64,000 bases of DNA from the NCBI RefSeq assembly GCF_000685095.1, contig NZ_BAYE01000008.1, positions 1 to 64,000 on the forward strand. Direction: 5' to 3'. The stretch comes from Paraburkholderia caledonica NBRC 102488 (lineage in GTDB: Bacteria > Pseudomonadota > Gammaproteobacteria > Burkholderiales > Burkholderiaceae). The notes under the pieces were generated by a model. That model saw nothing but the letters and a program-made list of their open reading frames with translations. It was not told where the DNA came from and did not search any database. Position 1 is the first letter of the stretch; every line of letters starts with the position of its first letter. Both the position numbers and the translations under genes were made by a program. Below, piece after piece: positions 34,548 to 43,620 of the stretch.

Positions 34548-34689
34548 TTCTGTCTCCTTCTTTTGATAGCCGGAATTCCGGATTGGACGGCCTGCGCTGC
34601 GAGCCGCAGGTCCGGACAAGCGACAACCCAAAGCTTTTTTATTCGCGCGGTATGTGTCCGCGCGTTTTATTCACGTGCAACAGTGCTCT

Positions 34690-36012
34690 TCAGCGTCCGC
34701 TATAAATTGCCTGATTGACGATGTTTTCCATGCGCTCCTGCTGGCCGCTCGCGTGCCGCGGGTTCAGATCGCGCGACAGCGCTTCGGTGGCGAGCGCCGA
34801 CAGCGAGAAGTCGCCCGACAGGATCTTGCGTCCAAATTCGGCGTCCCAGCCCGCATAACGCTGGCGTTTGAACTGGTCGAGACGGTCGTTTTCGATCAGC
34901 ACAGCCGCGCGTTCCACGGCGAGCGCGAGGTTGTCGATGGCGCCAATGTGACCGTAAAACAGATCTTCCGGATCGACACTTTGCCGCCGCACTTTCGAAT
35001 CGAAGTTCATGCCGCCCGTGGTGAACCCGCCGTGCTTGAGGATTTCATAAAACGCGAGCGTCAGTTCTTCCACACTATTTGGGAATTGATCGGTATCCCA
35101 GCCGTTTTGCGGGTCGCCGCGATTCGCATCTACGCTACCGAAGATATCGAGTGCAAAAGCCGTTGCGATCTCGTGATGAAACGAGTGACCGGCAAGCGTT
35201 GCATGATTCGCCTCGATGTTCACGCGAATGTCTTTCGCAAGCCCGTATTGCAGCAGGAATCCGTGCACGGTCGCGACATCGTAATCGTATTGATGCTTGG
35301 TCGGCTCCTGCGGTTTCGGCTCGATCAGCAGTGAGCCTTTGAAGCCGATCTTATGCGCGTGATCCACGACCATATGCAGGAAGCGCGCGAGTTGATCGCG
35401 TTCGCGCACGAGATCGGTATTGAGCAACGTGTCGTAGCCTTCGCGCCCGCCCCACAACACGTAGTTCTCGCCGCCTAGCCGTTGTGTGGCGTCCAGTGCA
35501 TGACGTACCTGTGTCGCAGCGAACGCGAATACTTCTGGATCGGGACTCGTGGCCGCGCCCGCAGCATAACGCGGATGCGAGAACAGGTTGGCCGTGCCCC
35601 ACAGCAGCTTGATACCGGTGTCCTGCTGTTTGCGTGCGAGATAGTCCACTATGCGGGAAAAGTTCTCGCTGTATTCTTTCAGGTTGCTGCCTTCAGGCGC
35701 GACGTCGGTATCGTGGAACGTGTAATACGGCGTGCTCAGCTTCGAGAAAAATTCGAACGCGGCATCCGCTTTCAGATGCGCCATTTCCATTGCGTCGCCG
35801 GACTGCTGCCATGGGCGCTTGAATGTGCCCTGACCGAAGATGTCGACACCCGGCCAGACGAACGTATGCCAGTAGCACACCGCAATGCGCAGATGTTCTT
35901 CGAGCGTTTTACCGAGTACCTTCCTGTTCTTGTCGTAGTGACGGTACGCAAGCGGGTTGTCCGATTGCCGGCCTTCATAACGGATCTCGGGAATGTGTTC
36001 GAAGTAGGACAT
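34690..36012 (-). CDS. xylA: Xylose isomerase XylA
   Basis: A 440-residue enzyme, the same length as E. coli XylA, that converts D-xylose to D-xylulose. Active-site H100 and D103 lie in YYTFHDTDVAPEG; metal-binding segments GSLLIEPKPQEPTKHQYDYD and NIEANHATLAGHSF follow. The start at 36012 (MSYFEHIPEIRYEG) is fixed by homology and by TGGAGAC upstream. Xylulokinase is not in the window, so xylulose must be phosphorylated by a kinase encoded elsewhere. Confidence 0.97.
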   Translation of the reverse strand: MSYFEHIPEIRYEGRQSDNPLAYRHYDKNRKVLGKTLEEHLRIAVCYWHTFVWPGVDIFGQGTFKRPWQQSGDAMEMAHLKADAAFEFFSKLSTPYYTFHDTDVAPEGSNLKEYSENFSRIVDYLARKQQDTGIKLLWGTANLFSHPRYAAGAATSPDPEVFAFAATQVRHALDATQRLGGENYVLWGGREGYDTLLNTDLVRERDQLARFLHMVVDHAHKIGFKGSLLIEPKPQEPTKHQYDYDVATVHGFLLQYGLAKDIRVNIEANHATLAGHSFHHEIATAFALDIFGSVDANRGDPQNGWDTDQFPNSVEELTLAFYEILKHGGFTTGGMNFDSKVRRQSVDPEDLFYGHIGAIDNLALAVERAAVLIENDRLDQFKRQRYAGWDAEFGRKILSGDFSLSALATEALSRDLNPRHASGQQERMENIVNQAIYSGR

Positions 36013-36161
36013 CAGCGTCTCCAGTATTTGTTGCACTGCAACCCGTGCGGACATGGCCGCGCCGGTCAATAAGGTGACGCCATGCTGCCGCTTGCCGCAA
36101 GCATCGGCAATTGCGAAATTGCGCAGCGTGCTTGATGTTTCTCACCGCCCGCGATTTTGTT

Positions 36162-36192
36162 TTGCACCGGTGCGCGATTCGCGGCCTAGAAT
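36162..36192 (+). promoter_or_regulatory. Possible xylR promoter in the xylA-xylR gap
   Basis: TTGCAC (36162-36167) and TAGAAT (36187-36192) stand 19 bp apart in the 275-bp divergent gap between xylA and xylR. The spacing is slightly long, so this is a weak or activator-dependent promoter at best. The same gap must hold the XylR sites for the xylAFGH operon. Confidence 0.3.
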
Positions 36193-36287
36193 AACCGGAC
36201 GCTTAAAAACATCGAACCAGAGAAAGACGCTATAGCGCCTACTCTGTCGACATAGGAGACGAAGGCTTTGCGGGTTTAATTATCCGC

Positions 36288-37526
36288 ATGCCCAGCACCG
36301 CCATGACCCGTCCGCAAACTCCACAGACGACCCATCGGATCGCGCTGCTGTTCAACGCGAACAAGGTCTACGATCGCGAGATCATTACCGGCATTGGTAA
36401 CTACCTGCTGTCCACACGCGTGGCGTGGGACCTCTTTCTGGAAGAAGATTTTCGTTGTCGCTTGACGGGTATAGAGCGCTTTGACGGCGACGGAATCATT
36501 GCGGATTTCGACGATCCTGCCGTGAGTGAAGCATTGCGCGACTGCCCATTGCCGGTCGTCGCGGTGGGATCGTCGTTCGAAGACCCGTCACAGTATCCCC
36601 CGGATTTACCCTATATCGCGACCGATAACAGCAAGCTCGTTTCACTGGCTTACACGCATTTAATTGGCGCCGGGCTCGAACACTTTGCGCTTTACAGCTT
36701 GCCGCAAGCGCAAGAGAACCGCTGGGCGCAGCAGCGCGAACTTTCGTTCGCTCATCTTCGCAGCACGGACGGACACAGCGCCGAGCAGATCCAAGGCGAG
36801 ATTTATCGCGGACTGTCCACCAGCGCGCCTTCATGGAACCAGGCGACCGAACAACTGACTGCGTGGCTGCGCGAGTTGCCGAAGCCCGTCGGCATTATCG
36901 CCGTGACCGATGCCCGCGCGCGCCATCTGCTGCAAGCGTGCTTGATCGCGGGCATTCCGGTACCGGAAGAAGTCGCGATTATCGGCATCGACAACGACCC
37001 GCTAACGCGGACGCTCACACGCATTCCGCTTTCCTCCGTGATACAGGGCACCGAAGAAATGGGGCGCACCGCCGCTCACCTTTTGCATCAGATGCTGCGC
37101 GGTGCGCGCTTTCCTGGGCGGCGCATTCTCGTGCCGCCCGTCGGGATCAACGTGCTCGAGTCGACACGACACGAACCGCTCGCGAGTCCGTATGTGATGC
37201 GCGCGCGGCATTTCATCCGTCAGTACGCGTGCCAGGGCATTCGCACCGAACAGGTGGCCGATTATGTGGGCGTGTCGCGCTCGTCGCTGGAAGAGTACTT
37301 TCGACGCGAACGCAAATGCACCGTGCATCAGGAAATCCTGCGCCATAAACTCGATGTCGCGAAGGCGCTGCTTGCGAAGCGCGATGCATCGAGTGCGGAA
37401 GTGGCGATACGTTGCGGCTTCACGTCGCTGCAATACATGTATGCGGTTTTCCGGCGTGAACTCGGTTGCACGCCGCGTGAGTACCAGGATCGCGTGAACT
37501 CGACTCAGGCTTCCACGCCAGGCTGA
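36288..37526 (+). CDS. xylR: Xylose operon activator XylR
   Basis: A 412-residue regulator made of a periplasmic-binding-protein-like sugar sensor (about 15-290) and a C-terminal AraC helix-turn-helix pair (about 300-400; VADYVGVSRSSLEEYFRRE and VAIRCGFTSLQYMYAVFRRELG). It binds D-xylose and activates the divergent xylA-F-G-H operon. No good Shine-Dalgarno sequence is seen before either possible ATG (36288 and 36303). Confidence 0.95.
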   Translation: MPSTAMTRPQTPQTTHRIALLFNANKVYDREIITGIGNYLLSTRVAWDLFLEEDFRCRLTGIERFDGDGIIADFDDPAVSEALRDCPLPVVAVGSSFEDPSQYPPDLPYIATDNSKLVSLAYTHLIGAGLEHFALYSLPQAQENRWAQQRELSFAHLRSTDGHSAEQIQGEIYRGLSTSAPSWNQATEQLTAWLRELPKPVGIIAVTDARARHLLQACLIAGIPVPEEVAIIGIDNDPLTRTLTRIPLSSVIQGTEEMGRTAAHLLHQMLRGARFPGRRILVPPVGINVLESTRHEPLASPYVMRARHFIRQYACQGIRTEQVADYVGVSRSSLEEYFRRERKCTVHQEILRHKLDVAKALLAKRDASSAEVAIRCGFTSLQYMYAVFRRELGCTPREYQDRVNSTQASTPG

Positions 37527-37560
37527 GCATGCCTTTAATTCTCAAATTTTTATCGACGAC

Positions 37561-38643
37561 ATGATCAGCATCGCACAACTTTCATCCGAGCCGTGGGGCG
37601 CGCTCAATGGCGGCGATCCGGTACGGCTCTTCACGCTGCGCAACGCGCACGGCATGAAGATCGCCATCAGCGACCTGGGCGCGACGCTCGTTTCGTGGCA
37701 TGCGCCGGATCGCACCGGACGCCTCGGCGATATTCTGCTCGGGCATGACACGCCGGCCGATTACGTCGCGGCCACGACCTATATGGGCGGGCTGATCGGC
37801 CGCTGGGCGAACCGCATTGCCGACGCCCGTTTTACGCTCGATGGCATCGGGTACACGCTCGACCGCAACGAGGGCGCGAACCTGCTGCACGGAGGAAGCG
37901 TAGGTTTCCATCGTGCGATGTGGGATGTCAGCGAGGACAACGGATCGCTGCTCATGCGGCTCGAGTCGCCGGAAGGCGACGCGGGCTTTCCAGGCAACGT
38001 GACCACGCAAGTGCGCTACACGCTCGACGACGACGGCACGTTGACCATCGAATACGAAGCCATTACCGACGCCGCCACGCCGCTGAATCTGACAAGTCAT
38101 GCGTACTTCAATCTGACTGGCCGCGCAGGCGCGGATATTCGCGGACACATGCTGTCGATCGACGCCGATCAATTCTTCGAAGTCGATGCAGCAATGATTC
38201 CATGCAGGCTCGCGGACGTAGCGGGCAATGCATTCGACTTCCGGCAGAGCGCGCCGATTGGCGCCCGCCTCGACTGGCCGCACGGACAACTCGTGCAAGC
38301 GGGCGGCTTCGATCATTGCTACGTGCTGCGCGATACGGCCGGTGGCGCCAATCAAGCCGGCCATATGCGCGAAGTCGCGTGTCTTTACGATCCGGGGAGC
38401 GGACGGGAATTGACCGTGTCAACCGACCAGCGTGGCTTGCAGTTTTACAGCGGCAACTGGTTGAAAGGAGACGCGGGTCGCGGCGGCGTGGTTTATCAGG
38501 CACATGCAGGGCTTTGCCTCGAAGCAGGCGGTTTTCCGAACCAGGTGAACATGCCGGCGGAACAGAGCGATGTAATCGTTCGGGCAGGAGATACCTACCG
38601 GCAAGTCACCGCGTACAAGGTCGACGTGCGCCACGGCGTTTGA
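37561..38643 (+). CDS. galM: Aldose 1-epimerase (galactose mutarotase type)
   Basis: A 360-residue mutarotase that interconverts alpha and beta anomers of aldoses. Hallmarks in order: SDLGATLVSWHAPDR, YMGGLIGRWANRIADARF, NLLHGGSVGFHRAMW (His about 102-108), LNLTSHAYFNLTG (catalytic His) and CLEAGGFPN (catalytic Glu, about 320). Lying 35 bp after xylR in the same direction, it probably delivers the xylose anomer preferred by XylA. Confidence 0.93.
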   Translation: MISIAQLSSEPWGALNGGDPVRLFTLRNAHGMKIAISDLGATLVSWHAPDRTGRLGDILLGHDTPADYVAATTYMGGLIGRWANRIADARFTLDGIGYTLDRNEGANLLHGGSVGFHRAMWDVSEDNGSLLMRLESPEGDAGFPGNVTTQVRYTLDDDGTLTIEYEAITDAATPLNLTSHAYFNLTGRAGADIRGHMLSIDADQFFEVDAAMIPCRLADVAGNAFDFRQSAPIGARLDWPHGQLVQAGGFDHCYVLRDTAGGANQAGHMREVACLYDPGSGRELTVSTDQRGLQFYSGNWLKGDAGRGGVVYQAHAGLCLEAGGFPNQVNMPAEQSDVIVRAGDTYRQVTAYKVDVRHGV

Positions 38644-38816
38644 CGAAGTGCCTTCATTGTTTACGCCATCCATTACAGCACGCCGACTTGTCATTTGCTG
38701 CAAGAGTGAATTACAGCATTGGGGGTTTTCCCTGGAATAAGGGCTTCCTAGAATCCGCGAATGGTGCCGAGGATCCGCTGCGGCACCGGAGAACATCATT
38801 CCCGGAGGGAAGCATC

Positions 38817-39110
38817 ATGAAATCGCTTATCAAAGCAGTCGCACTGGTTGTTGTTCTGGCCGTGCCAGTTGTCTCGTTTGCACAGTCGGAGCAGCCGCTC
38901 ACGCGCGCGGAAGTCAAGGCTCAGTTGAAGCAGATCGAGCAGGCGGGATACAACCCGGCCGTTGCTGTTGATGCGACTTATCCCGCGGACATTCAAGCAG
39001 CCGAAGCTCGCATTGCTGCGCAAAATGCGATCGCTCAAAGCGATACCACCGGCTACGGTCCTACGGCGACGGGTTCGTCGCAAGCAGGGGCTGCCGCGTC
39101 GGCTAAGTGA
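38817..39110 (+). CDS. Exported DUF4148 protein
   Basis: A 97-residue exported protein. A signal peptide (VALVVVLAVPVVSFA) is followed by the DUF4148 core LTRAEVKAQLKQIEQAGYNP, and a variable Ala/Gly/Ser tail. DUF4148 proteins occur in many copies in Burkholderiales; their role is unknown, though they are often stress-linked. A strong GGAGGGA site precedes the ATG. A GGCCGG/CCGGCC hairpin (39131-39145) lies after the stop. Confidence 0.9.
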   Translation: MKSLIKAVALVVVLAVPVVSFAQSEQPLTRAEVKAQLKQIEQAGYNPAVAVDATYPADIQAAEARIAAQNAIAQSDTTGYGPTATGSSQAGAAASAK

Positions 39111-39236
39111 GCGTTGCGCTTTTGCGCTGTGGCCGGTTGCCGGCCTGGGTTGCTAACGCGCAAGGCGTTGTGGGACTGTGCGCCCCTCTGTGCAGTCTCT
39201 TCGCTTTAAGATGATCGCTCGCTAACAGGAGCGGTC

Positions 39237-39617
39237 ATGGGTTCATCCGTTAAGAATTCTTTGCTGTGGATCTTCGAACCTTTCGAGGACGATCCCGGCT
39301 TTCTGAGGAAGCGCTTATTCGGCTTCGAAGCGGCTTATGTAGATGGCTTACTCTGCCTTGCGGTCGGCGACGGCGAGGAGCCCTGGAATGGACTGCTGGT
39401 GTGCACGTCGCGTGATCGGCATGCAGATCTCACTGACGAGTTTGTGCAGCTCGCCCCGCATCCCATGCTCGGCAAATGGCTTTATTTGTCACAGCGGGAG
39501 GAGGAATTCGAGCAGGTCGCTCGCGCTGTTGTCGACGCGGTTAAGCGGCGAGATCTGCGCGTGGGAGTCGAGCCCGGAGTCAGGAAAAGAAAGGCAAAGA
39601 GGGTGATCGGCAGTTGA
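39237..39617 (+). CDS. Hypothetical protein, 126 residues
   Basis: I do not recognise the family with confidence. The protein is soluble, with a central alpha/beta-looking part (RLFGFEAAYVDGLLCLAVGD, then PHPMLGKWLYLSQREEEF) and a Lys/Arg-rich C terminus. The FG-AAYVDG arrangement is faintly like TfoX/YjbR-type domains. The ATG has AGGAGCGG upstream. It converges with the secreted PQQ-repeat gene. Confidence 0.75.
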   Translation: MGSSVKNSLLWIFEPFEDDPGFLRKRLFGFEAAYVDGLLCLAVGDGEEPWNGLLVCTSRDRHADLTDEFVQLAPHPMLGKWLYLSQREEEFEQVARAVVDAVKRRDLRVGVEPGVRKRKAKRVIGS

Positions 39618-39660
39618 TGCTCGCCGCGCTTGCCGGACGCCGCGAGCTTCAGCTTCTTTC

Positions 39661-41382
39661 CTATTTCAGCAAACCGAACACCGCCACGCCGTTGGTCGTG
39701 CCCACGTACACGTGCCCGTGCGCGATCATTGGCGTAATGAACTTGTTTCCCGCGCCGAATGTGTCTCGCGGACCGGACTGGTTACTGTTGTAGAGTTCCT
39801 GGCTCAGATCGCTGGCGTTAAAGGCATGCAGCGCGCCAACGGCGCCGTTCTCGGCGGCCCAGACAATCCCGTTCGACGAGCCATTCGCCGAAACGCTAGG
39901 CGTTGCACCTGGGTAAGGGAAAGTGCCCGGACTGTGCGATGCGGGAGTCGTTGCCAGGAGCGCAGCGGTCACCGGGAATGCCTTGAGATTGTCGCCCACG
40001 GAGCCGAAATATACGACATGGTTGTAATAGGCGGGCATGCCGAAAACGCCTCCTGGCAGTTGCCCGTCGATCTCCTGCCAGATCTGGTTGGCGCTCGTGT
40101 TGAACTTGCCCATCGCATCGCGATTAACCACGTAGATCTTCGAATCCTTGCCGGCTCCCAGGGCGAGATGCCGGGTCGTGCCGCTTGCATCAGCCTGGTC
40201 CGGTAGTACCAACGCGCCTCCCGATCCGAGATCTGCGTCCCTCGCTGATTGCACGACAGTGTCGAAAGTCGCGAAATAGTCGGCCACACCGAGCCTCGGC
40301 GAGGTCGACAGCTTAAGGAAGGCGTTCCCATAGTCGCCTGCAATGGGAAAACCCTGCGCATTCAGCGTTGCGTCGAAGGTGCCGTTCGCGTCGAGGAGGT
40401 ACAGGAATGCGCCGTCGGATGCCATACCCGCACCGCTCATCCAGACCGAGCCTTCACTTCCGTTTGGAGTGAGGTTCAGCGCGCTGGTCTGCGAAAGCGT
40501 ATCCGCGCTGTAGGCGATCACCCAACCGCCGTAAGTGCCCTGGTCGCAGTGCGACGTCCATGCAAGATAGACATTGCCGTTGACGAGGGTTAGCGCCTGG
40601 CGCTCCGCGTATTGCTGAGGATCGAAAGCGGTGACACCGTTGCTGCTGTTCGCGCCCGTTCCAGGGTAGGTGGCCGTGATCTCGGTAGGACCACCGAGCG
40701 TCTCCGATCCTGTCACGAGATCTATTGCATGCAGGCGCTGATGAATGCCTCCGCTCGCATCCTTACTCATTGCGACCGCGTACAGGACGCCCGCTGTGCC
40801 GCGCGTGCGGTCGATAACCGGCGTGGACGTGATGCCGATTTCCGGTGTGATCTGGCCGCAATGACGATCGTCGCTCGTCGTCTCACCGGAGCCAAGCAGG
40901 GAGCGCTGCCACAGCTGCGTATTGGTGTCGGCGTCGAATGCGTAAACGCTGGCGTGCTCGGTCACGACATAGACGACGTTGTGCGCCGTGCCGCCAATGG
41001 GGAGATTGCTAACGTAGAGCGGTTGAGCATCCACCTTGCCGTCTGCCGCGAGGAAGGCAACCTTGCCAAATCCGGTCGGGGTAACGTTGGCGGGCGTCAG
41101 CGTCGTCTCTGCAAGGTACTGTCCTGTACGGGCGAGGTCGTTGTGATACGTCAGAACGTCGCTCGCAGAAGACGTTGCACCGGAGCCCGACCCACCCGAA
41201 CCACCCGAGCCGGTCCCGCCGGTGCCCGTTCCGCCGGACCCGGTCCCGCCGCTCGAACTGCTTGTGCTGGAGTCGCCGCCCGAGCCGCCGCTACAGGCAA
41301 TACAGAAGATGGCAAGCAGGCCGGTCGACACCACCCGGCGCCAGGACAGCGCACATTTGTGCAGGCACTTGTTGCGGTTCAT
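39661..41382 (-). CDS. Secreted PQQ-like beta-propeller lipoprotein
   Basis: A 573-residue exported protein. A signal with Cys30 as possible lipid site (FCIAC, not an ideal lipobox) is followed by a 30-residue Gly/Ser/Thr linker (44-68) and a beta-propeller of PQQ-repeat type: VVYVVTEHASVYAFDADTNT, GGVFGMPAYYNHVVYFGS, VGALHAFNASDLSQELYNS, and HVYVGTTNGVAVFGL. Similar proteins are annotated as outer-membrane or pyrroloquinoline-repeat proteins, with no proven cofactor. The start at 41382 is set by GGGAG nine bases upstream. Likely a surface or periplasmic binding/scaffold protein rather than a dehydrogenase, because the Ca/PQQ dehydrogenase motifs are absent. Confidence 0.8.
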   Translation of the reverse strand: MNRNKCLHKCALSWRRVVSTGLLAIFCIACSGGSGGDSSTSSSSGGTGSGGTGTGGTGSGGSGGSGSGATSSASDVLTYHNDLARTGQYLAETTLTPANVTPTGFGKVAFLAADGKVDAQPLYVSNLPIGGTAHNVVYVVTEHASVYAFDADTNTQLWQRSLLGSGETTSDDRHCGQITPEIGITSTPVIDRTRGTAGVLYAVAMSKDASGGIHQRLHAIDLVTGSETLGGPTEITATYPGTGANSSNGVTAFDPQQYAERQALTLVNGNVYLAWTSHCDQGTYGGWVIAYSADTLSQTSALNLTPNGSEGSVWMSGAGMASDGAFLYLLDANGTFDATLNAQGFPIAGDYGNAFLKLSTSPRLGVADYFATFDTVVQSARDADLGSGGALVLPDQADASGTTRHLALGAGKDSKIYVVNRDAMGKFNTSANQIWQEIDGQLPGGVFGMPAYYNHVVYFGSVGDNLKAFPVTAALLATTPASHSPGTFPYPGATPSVSANGSSNGIVWAAENGAVGALHAFNASDLSQELYNSNQSGPRDTFGAGNKFITPMIAHGHVYVGTTNGVAVFGLLK

Positions 41383-41786
41383 AGACGTCTCCCAGGCGAT
41401 CGGGAAGACTGCCCGTCCCAATGACCGTCGACTTTCTAGTGCGGATCTACCCTTCGTTGCTTCGCAAAGAGCGGAGCTTTGCGTCGGGCCACGTGTCAGC
41501 GTGCCAACTCGTGTTGGCCAGAATCGTTCAGGGTCGTCGTCGGGAATCGAATTGTGGCCATGCGTCGAAGTCCGTCATTGTTGCCCCCCGTTCGAGGTTT
41601 GCAGCACCCATTACGTCCGCACACCGTCGTCACGAACCGCGCGTTGTACCGCGGCAGTTGCTATCGCTCGACGTCTAACCGTACGGCCGGGCGCTGTCAT
41701 CTATCCGGGAGTTGCCTGGCTGCGCGGCAACGCCACCGACCGTGTTGCTATGCATACCGCCGTCAACGCTCCGCCTGTGCTTTGGC
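41383..41786. other. Intergenic region, no gene seen
   Basis: These 404 bp hold the promoter of the PQQ-repeat lipoprotein (minus strand). Open frames in the interval have no ribosome site, codon bias or recognisable motif, so I call none of them. Confidence 0.5.
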
Positions 41787-42020
41787 TTATGCCTTGTCCT
41801 GCTCGTTGTCCTTCCCCTCGGTTGCCTCGTGGCCGCGATTGGCTCGCGGATTGGTGTCTGGCGCAGGGTGCACCTCGCCTTCGCCTCTCTGTCCGTTCTC
41901 GGGCGCGCCACCTGTGACTGGTGCGCCGCGCTGATTACCGAACGAGCCGCCCCCTGAAGCTCCGGTGGCCTTCGAAGCGTTGCCCTGGTCGTCCATTTCG
42001 TCTGAATTGTTGTTCGCCAT
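41787..42020 (-). CDS. Small disordered hydrophilic protein
   Basis: A 77-residue, Gly/Asn/Asp/Glu-rich protein with no hydrophobic segment and no Cys (begins MANNNSDEMDDQG, ends DNEQDKA). Such compositions fit intrinsically disordered stress or desiccation-type proteins, but no family is recognised. The start at 42020 is preferred to a longer frame because of CGGAGCGCGG upstream. Confidence 0.6.
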   Translation of the reverse strand: MANNNSDEMDDQGNASKATGASGGGSFGNQRGAPVTGGAPENGQRGEGEVHPAPDTNPRANRGHEATEGKDNEQDKA

Positions 42021-42147
42021 TTCCGCGCTCCGTGCATTTGGGGTCTGCACTGTATGAGCAAGCGGTGCGCCAAGGTCAGCGGTGGGCGTCATGTTCGCTC
42101 CGAGCTGATGGATTGTCGCGAAGAACTGTGCAATTTACCGGACTGCA

Positions 42148-42597
42148 TCACCACGGCGCCCTTTTCTCGCTTTTGCCAAAACGCACGACGCATGATTCAG
42201 CCTCAGTGACAGCAAACACAGGCGCACAAAGCAATTGCCGTTCATGTAGATCGAGAATTTGGATAATAGGCGGACAATTCGCGCTTTCGATAACCCAAAC
42301 ACCCTGACTTGCGCACGAAGCTGCGACATCGAGAATACGTTCTGCCTCGAGATAAACCTCGCGCTCCACCGCACCAAAACCTGCCTCCTGAAGGTACCAG
42401 GCGAGATAAAGCGCCTTGACGATTTTGGCGAGCAAATCCCCATTACCCTTCCCGGTTTTGAAAGCAGCCAACGCCAGATGCCAGCAGAGCGACTGTTCAC
42501 GCACGTACGCGGCCGTGTGCGGCAACAACTGCGCTTTGCCCAAGGGCCTTCTGCGTGCCTTATTCCCCGATTGGCGTTTCTTCCGATCCTGCGACAT
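42148..42597 (-). CDS. Hypothetical protein, 149 residues
   Basis: I do not recognise it. The first 25 residues are strongly basic (KKRQSGNKARRRPLGK), which suggests nucleic-acid binding; the middle is helical (WHLALAAFKTGKGNGDLLAKIVKALYLAWYLQEAGFG); three Cys lie in the second half. GC content is lower than in the neighbours, a hint of transfer. The ATG at 42597 has a weak AAGAAGA upstream, and an earlier in-frame ATG at 42645 is possible. Confidence 0.65.
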   Translation of the reverse strand: MSQDRKKRQSGNKARRRPLGKAQLLPHTAAYVREQSLCWHLALAAFKTGKGNGDLLAKIVKALYLAWYLQEAGFGAVEREVYLEAERILDVAASCASQGVWVIESANCPPIIQILDLHERQLLCAPVFAVTEAESCVVRFGKSEKRAPW

Positions 42598-42973
42598 GAG
42601 GGTTATCTTCTTGATGCTATTTTTAGTTTGAGCATCGTAATACATTGGAGTAATAAATCAATCCACGCATGCGTGTTTTAACCTAAGTTAATGCACATGA
42701 CGACGGCACATCAAATCGCGCTGAGTCAGTTTTATGTCATCGAAGGGCTTTTAAACAGCTTTTTGGCAATAACGGCCGAAATGCTGCGGAGCGGAGCGCA
42801 TTAAGCGCTGAACGAGCGCTCACTCCCTGTTTCCAATCAGAAAGTGCAACCACCATCCGCATTGCGCCGACAGCCGAATCGGCAGCCGCGGCGCAAACTT
42901 CACGATCCGCGCTGAATGTTATTATCGGAAACAGAAATCCACCGCTCAGGTAGCAACGAAAGCAGCAGACCCC
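42598..42973. other. AT-richer intergenic region before the XRE regulator
   Basis: These 376 bp hold the promoters of the divergent hypothetical gene and of the XRE/cupin regulator. The left half is AT-rich like the hypothetical gene. I see no further gene. Confidence 0.45.
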
Positions 42974-43618
42974 ATGGACACCCAGATCACCAAGCCCGCT
43001 GAACCCTCGACGACCGATCTTGGCCGTCGCGTCCGCGCTGCCCGCCAGTCGCAGGTTTTGACGCTCGAAACGGCGAGCCGCCTTTGCGGCGTTTCTCGCT
43101 CGACCCTATCGAAAGTGGAAAACGGCCTCATGTCCCCCACGTTCGACGTCCTGCAAAAGATCGTTCTCGGGTTGAAGATCGAAATCGGGGAGTTGTTCGG
43201 ATCGATGCCCAAAGTGAGCGCAAGCGGACGTCGCGCGCTGACGCGCAAAGGCGAAGGGCAGCGTCACGCGTATCGCGGCTATCAGATGGAGTTGCTTGCG
43301 ACTGACCTCGCGCACAAAGCGATGCTGCCGTTCCGAATCCGCATCTCGGCGCACACGCTGGACGCGTTCGACGACTGGGGGCGCCATGAAGGCGAAGAGT
43401 TTTTGTACGTGATCAGCGGCAGCGTGTGCCTTCACTCGGAGCTGTACGCCCCGACACATCTGAACGCCGGCGACAGCCTGTACTTCGACAGCCGCACCGG
43501 CCACGCCGCGGTCTCGACAAGTGAAGAGGATGCCGAAGTACTATGGATGGCGACCAGCGCCGACATTCCGCAAGCACCGGCCGTCAACGAGTCGCCGAAG
43601 AAGCAGCGCGAAATCTGA
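42974..43618 (+). CDS. XRE-family regulator with C-terminal cupin sensor
   Basis: A 214-residue regulator. Residues 17-75 are a helix-turn-helix of the XRE group (TLETASRLCGVSRSTLSKVENG). Residues 125-195 are a cupin (HEGEEFLYVISGSVCLHSE, then LNAGDSLYFDSRTGHA). Such regulators often sense small acids or amino acids. It is convergent with hpd, whose stop lies two bases after its own, so joint control is possible but not shown. Confidence 0.92.
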   Translation: MDTQITKPAEPSTTDLGRRVRAARQSQVLTLETASRLCGVSRSTLSKVENGLMSPTFDVLQKIVLGLKIEIGELFGSMPKVSASGRRALTRKGEGQRHAYRGYQMELLATDLAHKAMLPFRIRISAHTLDAFDDWGRHEGEEFLYVISGSVCLHSELYAPTHLNAGDSLYFDSRTGHAAVSTSEEDAEVLWMATSADIPQAPAVNESPKKQREI

Positions 43619-43620
43619 CC

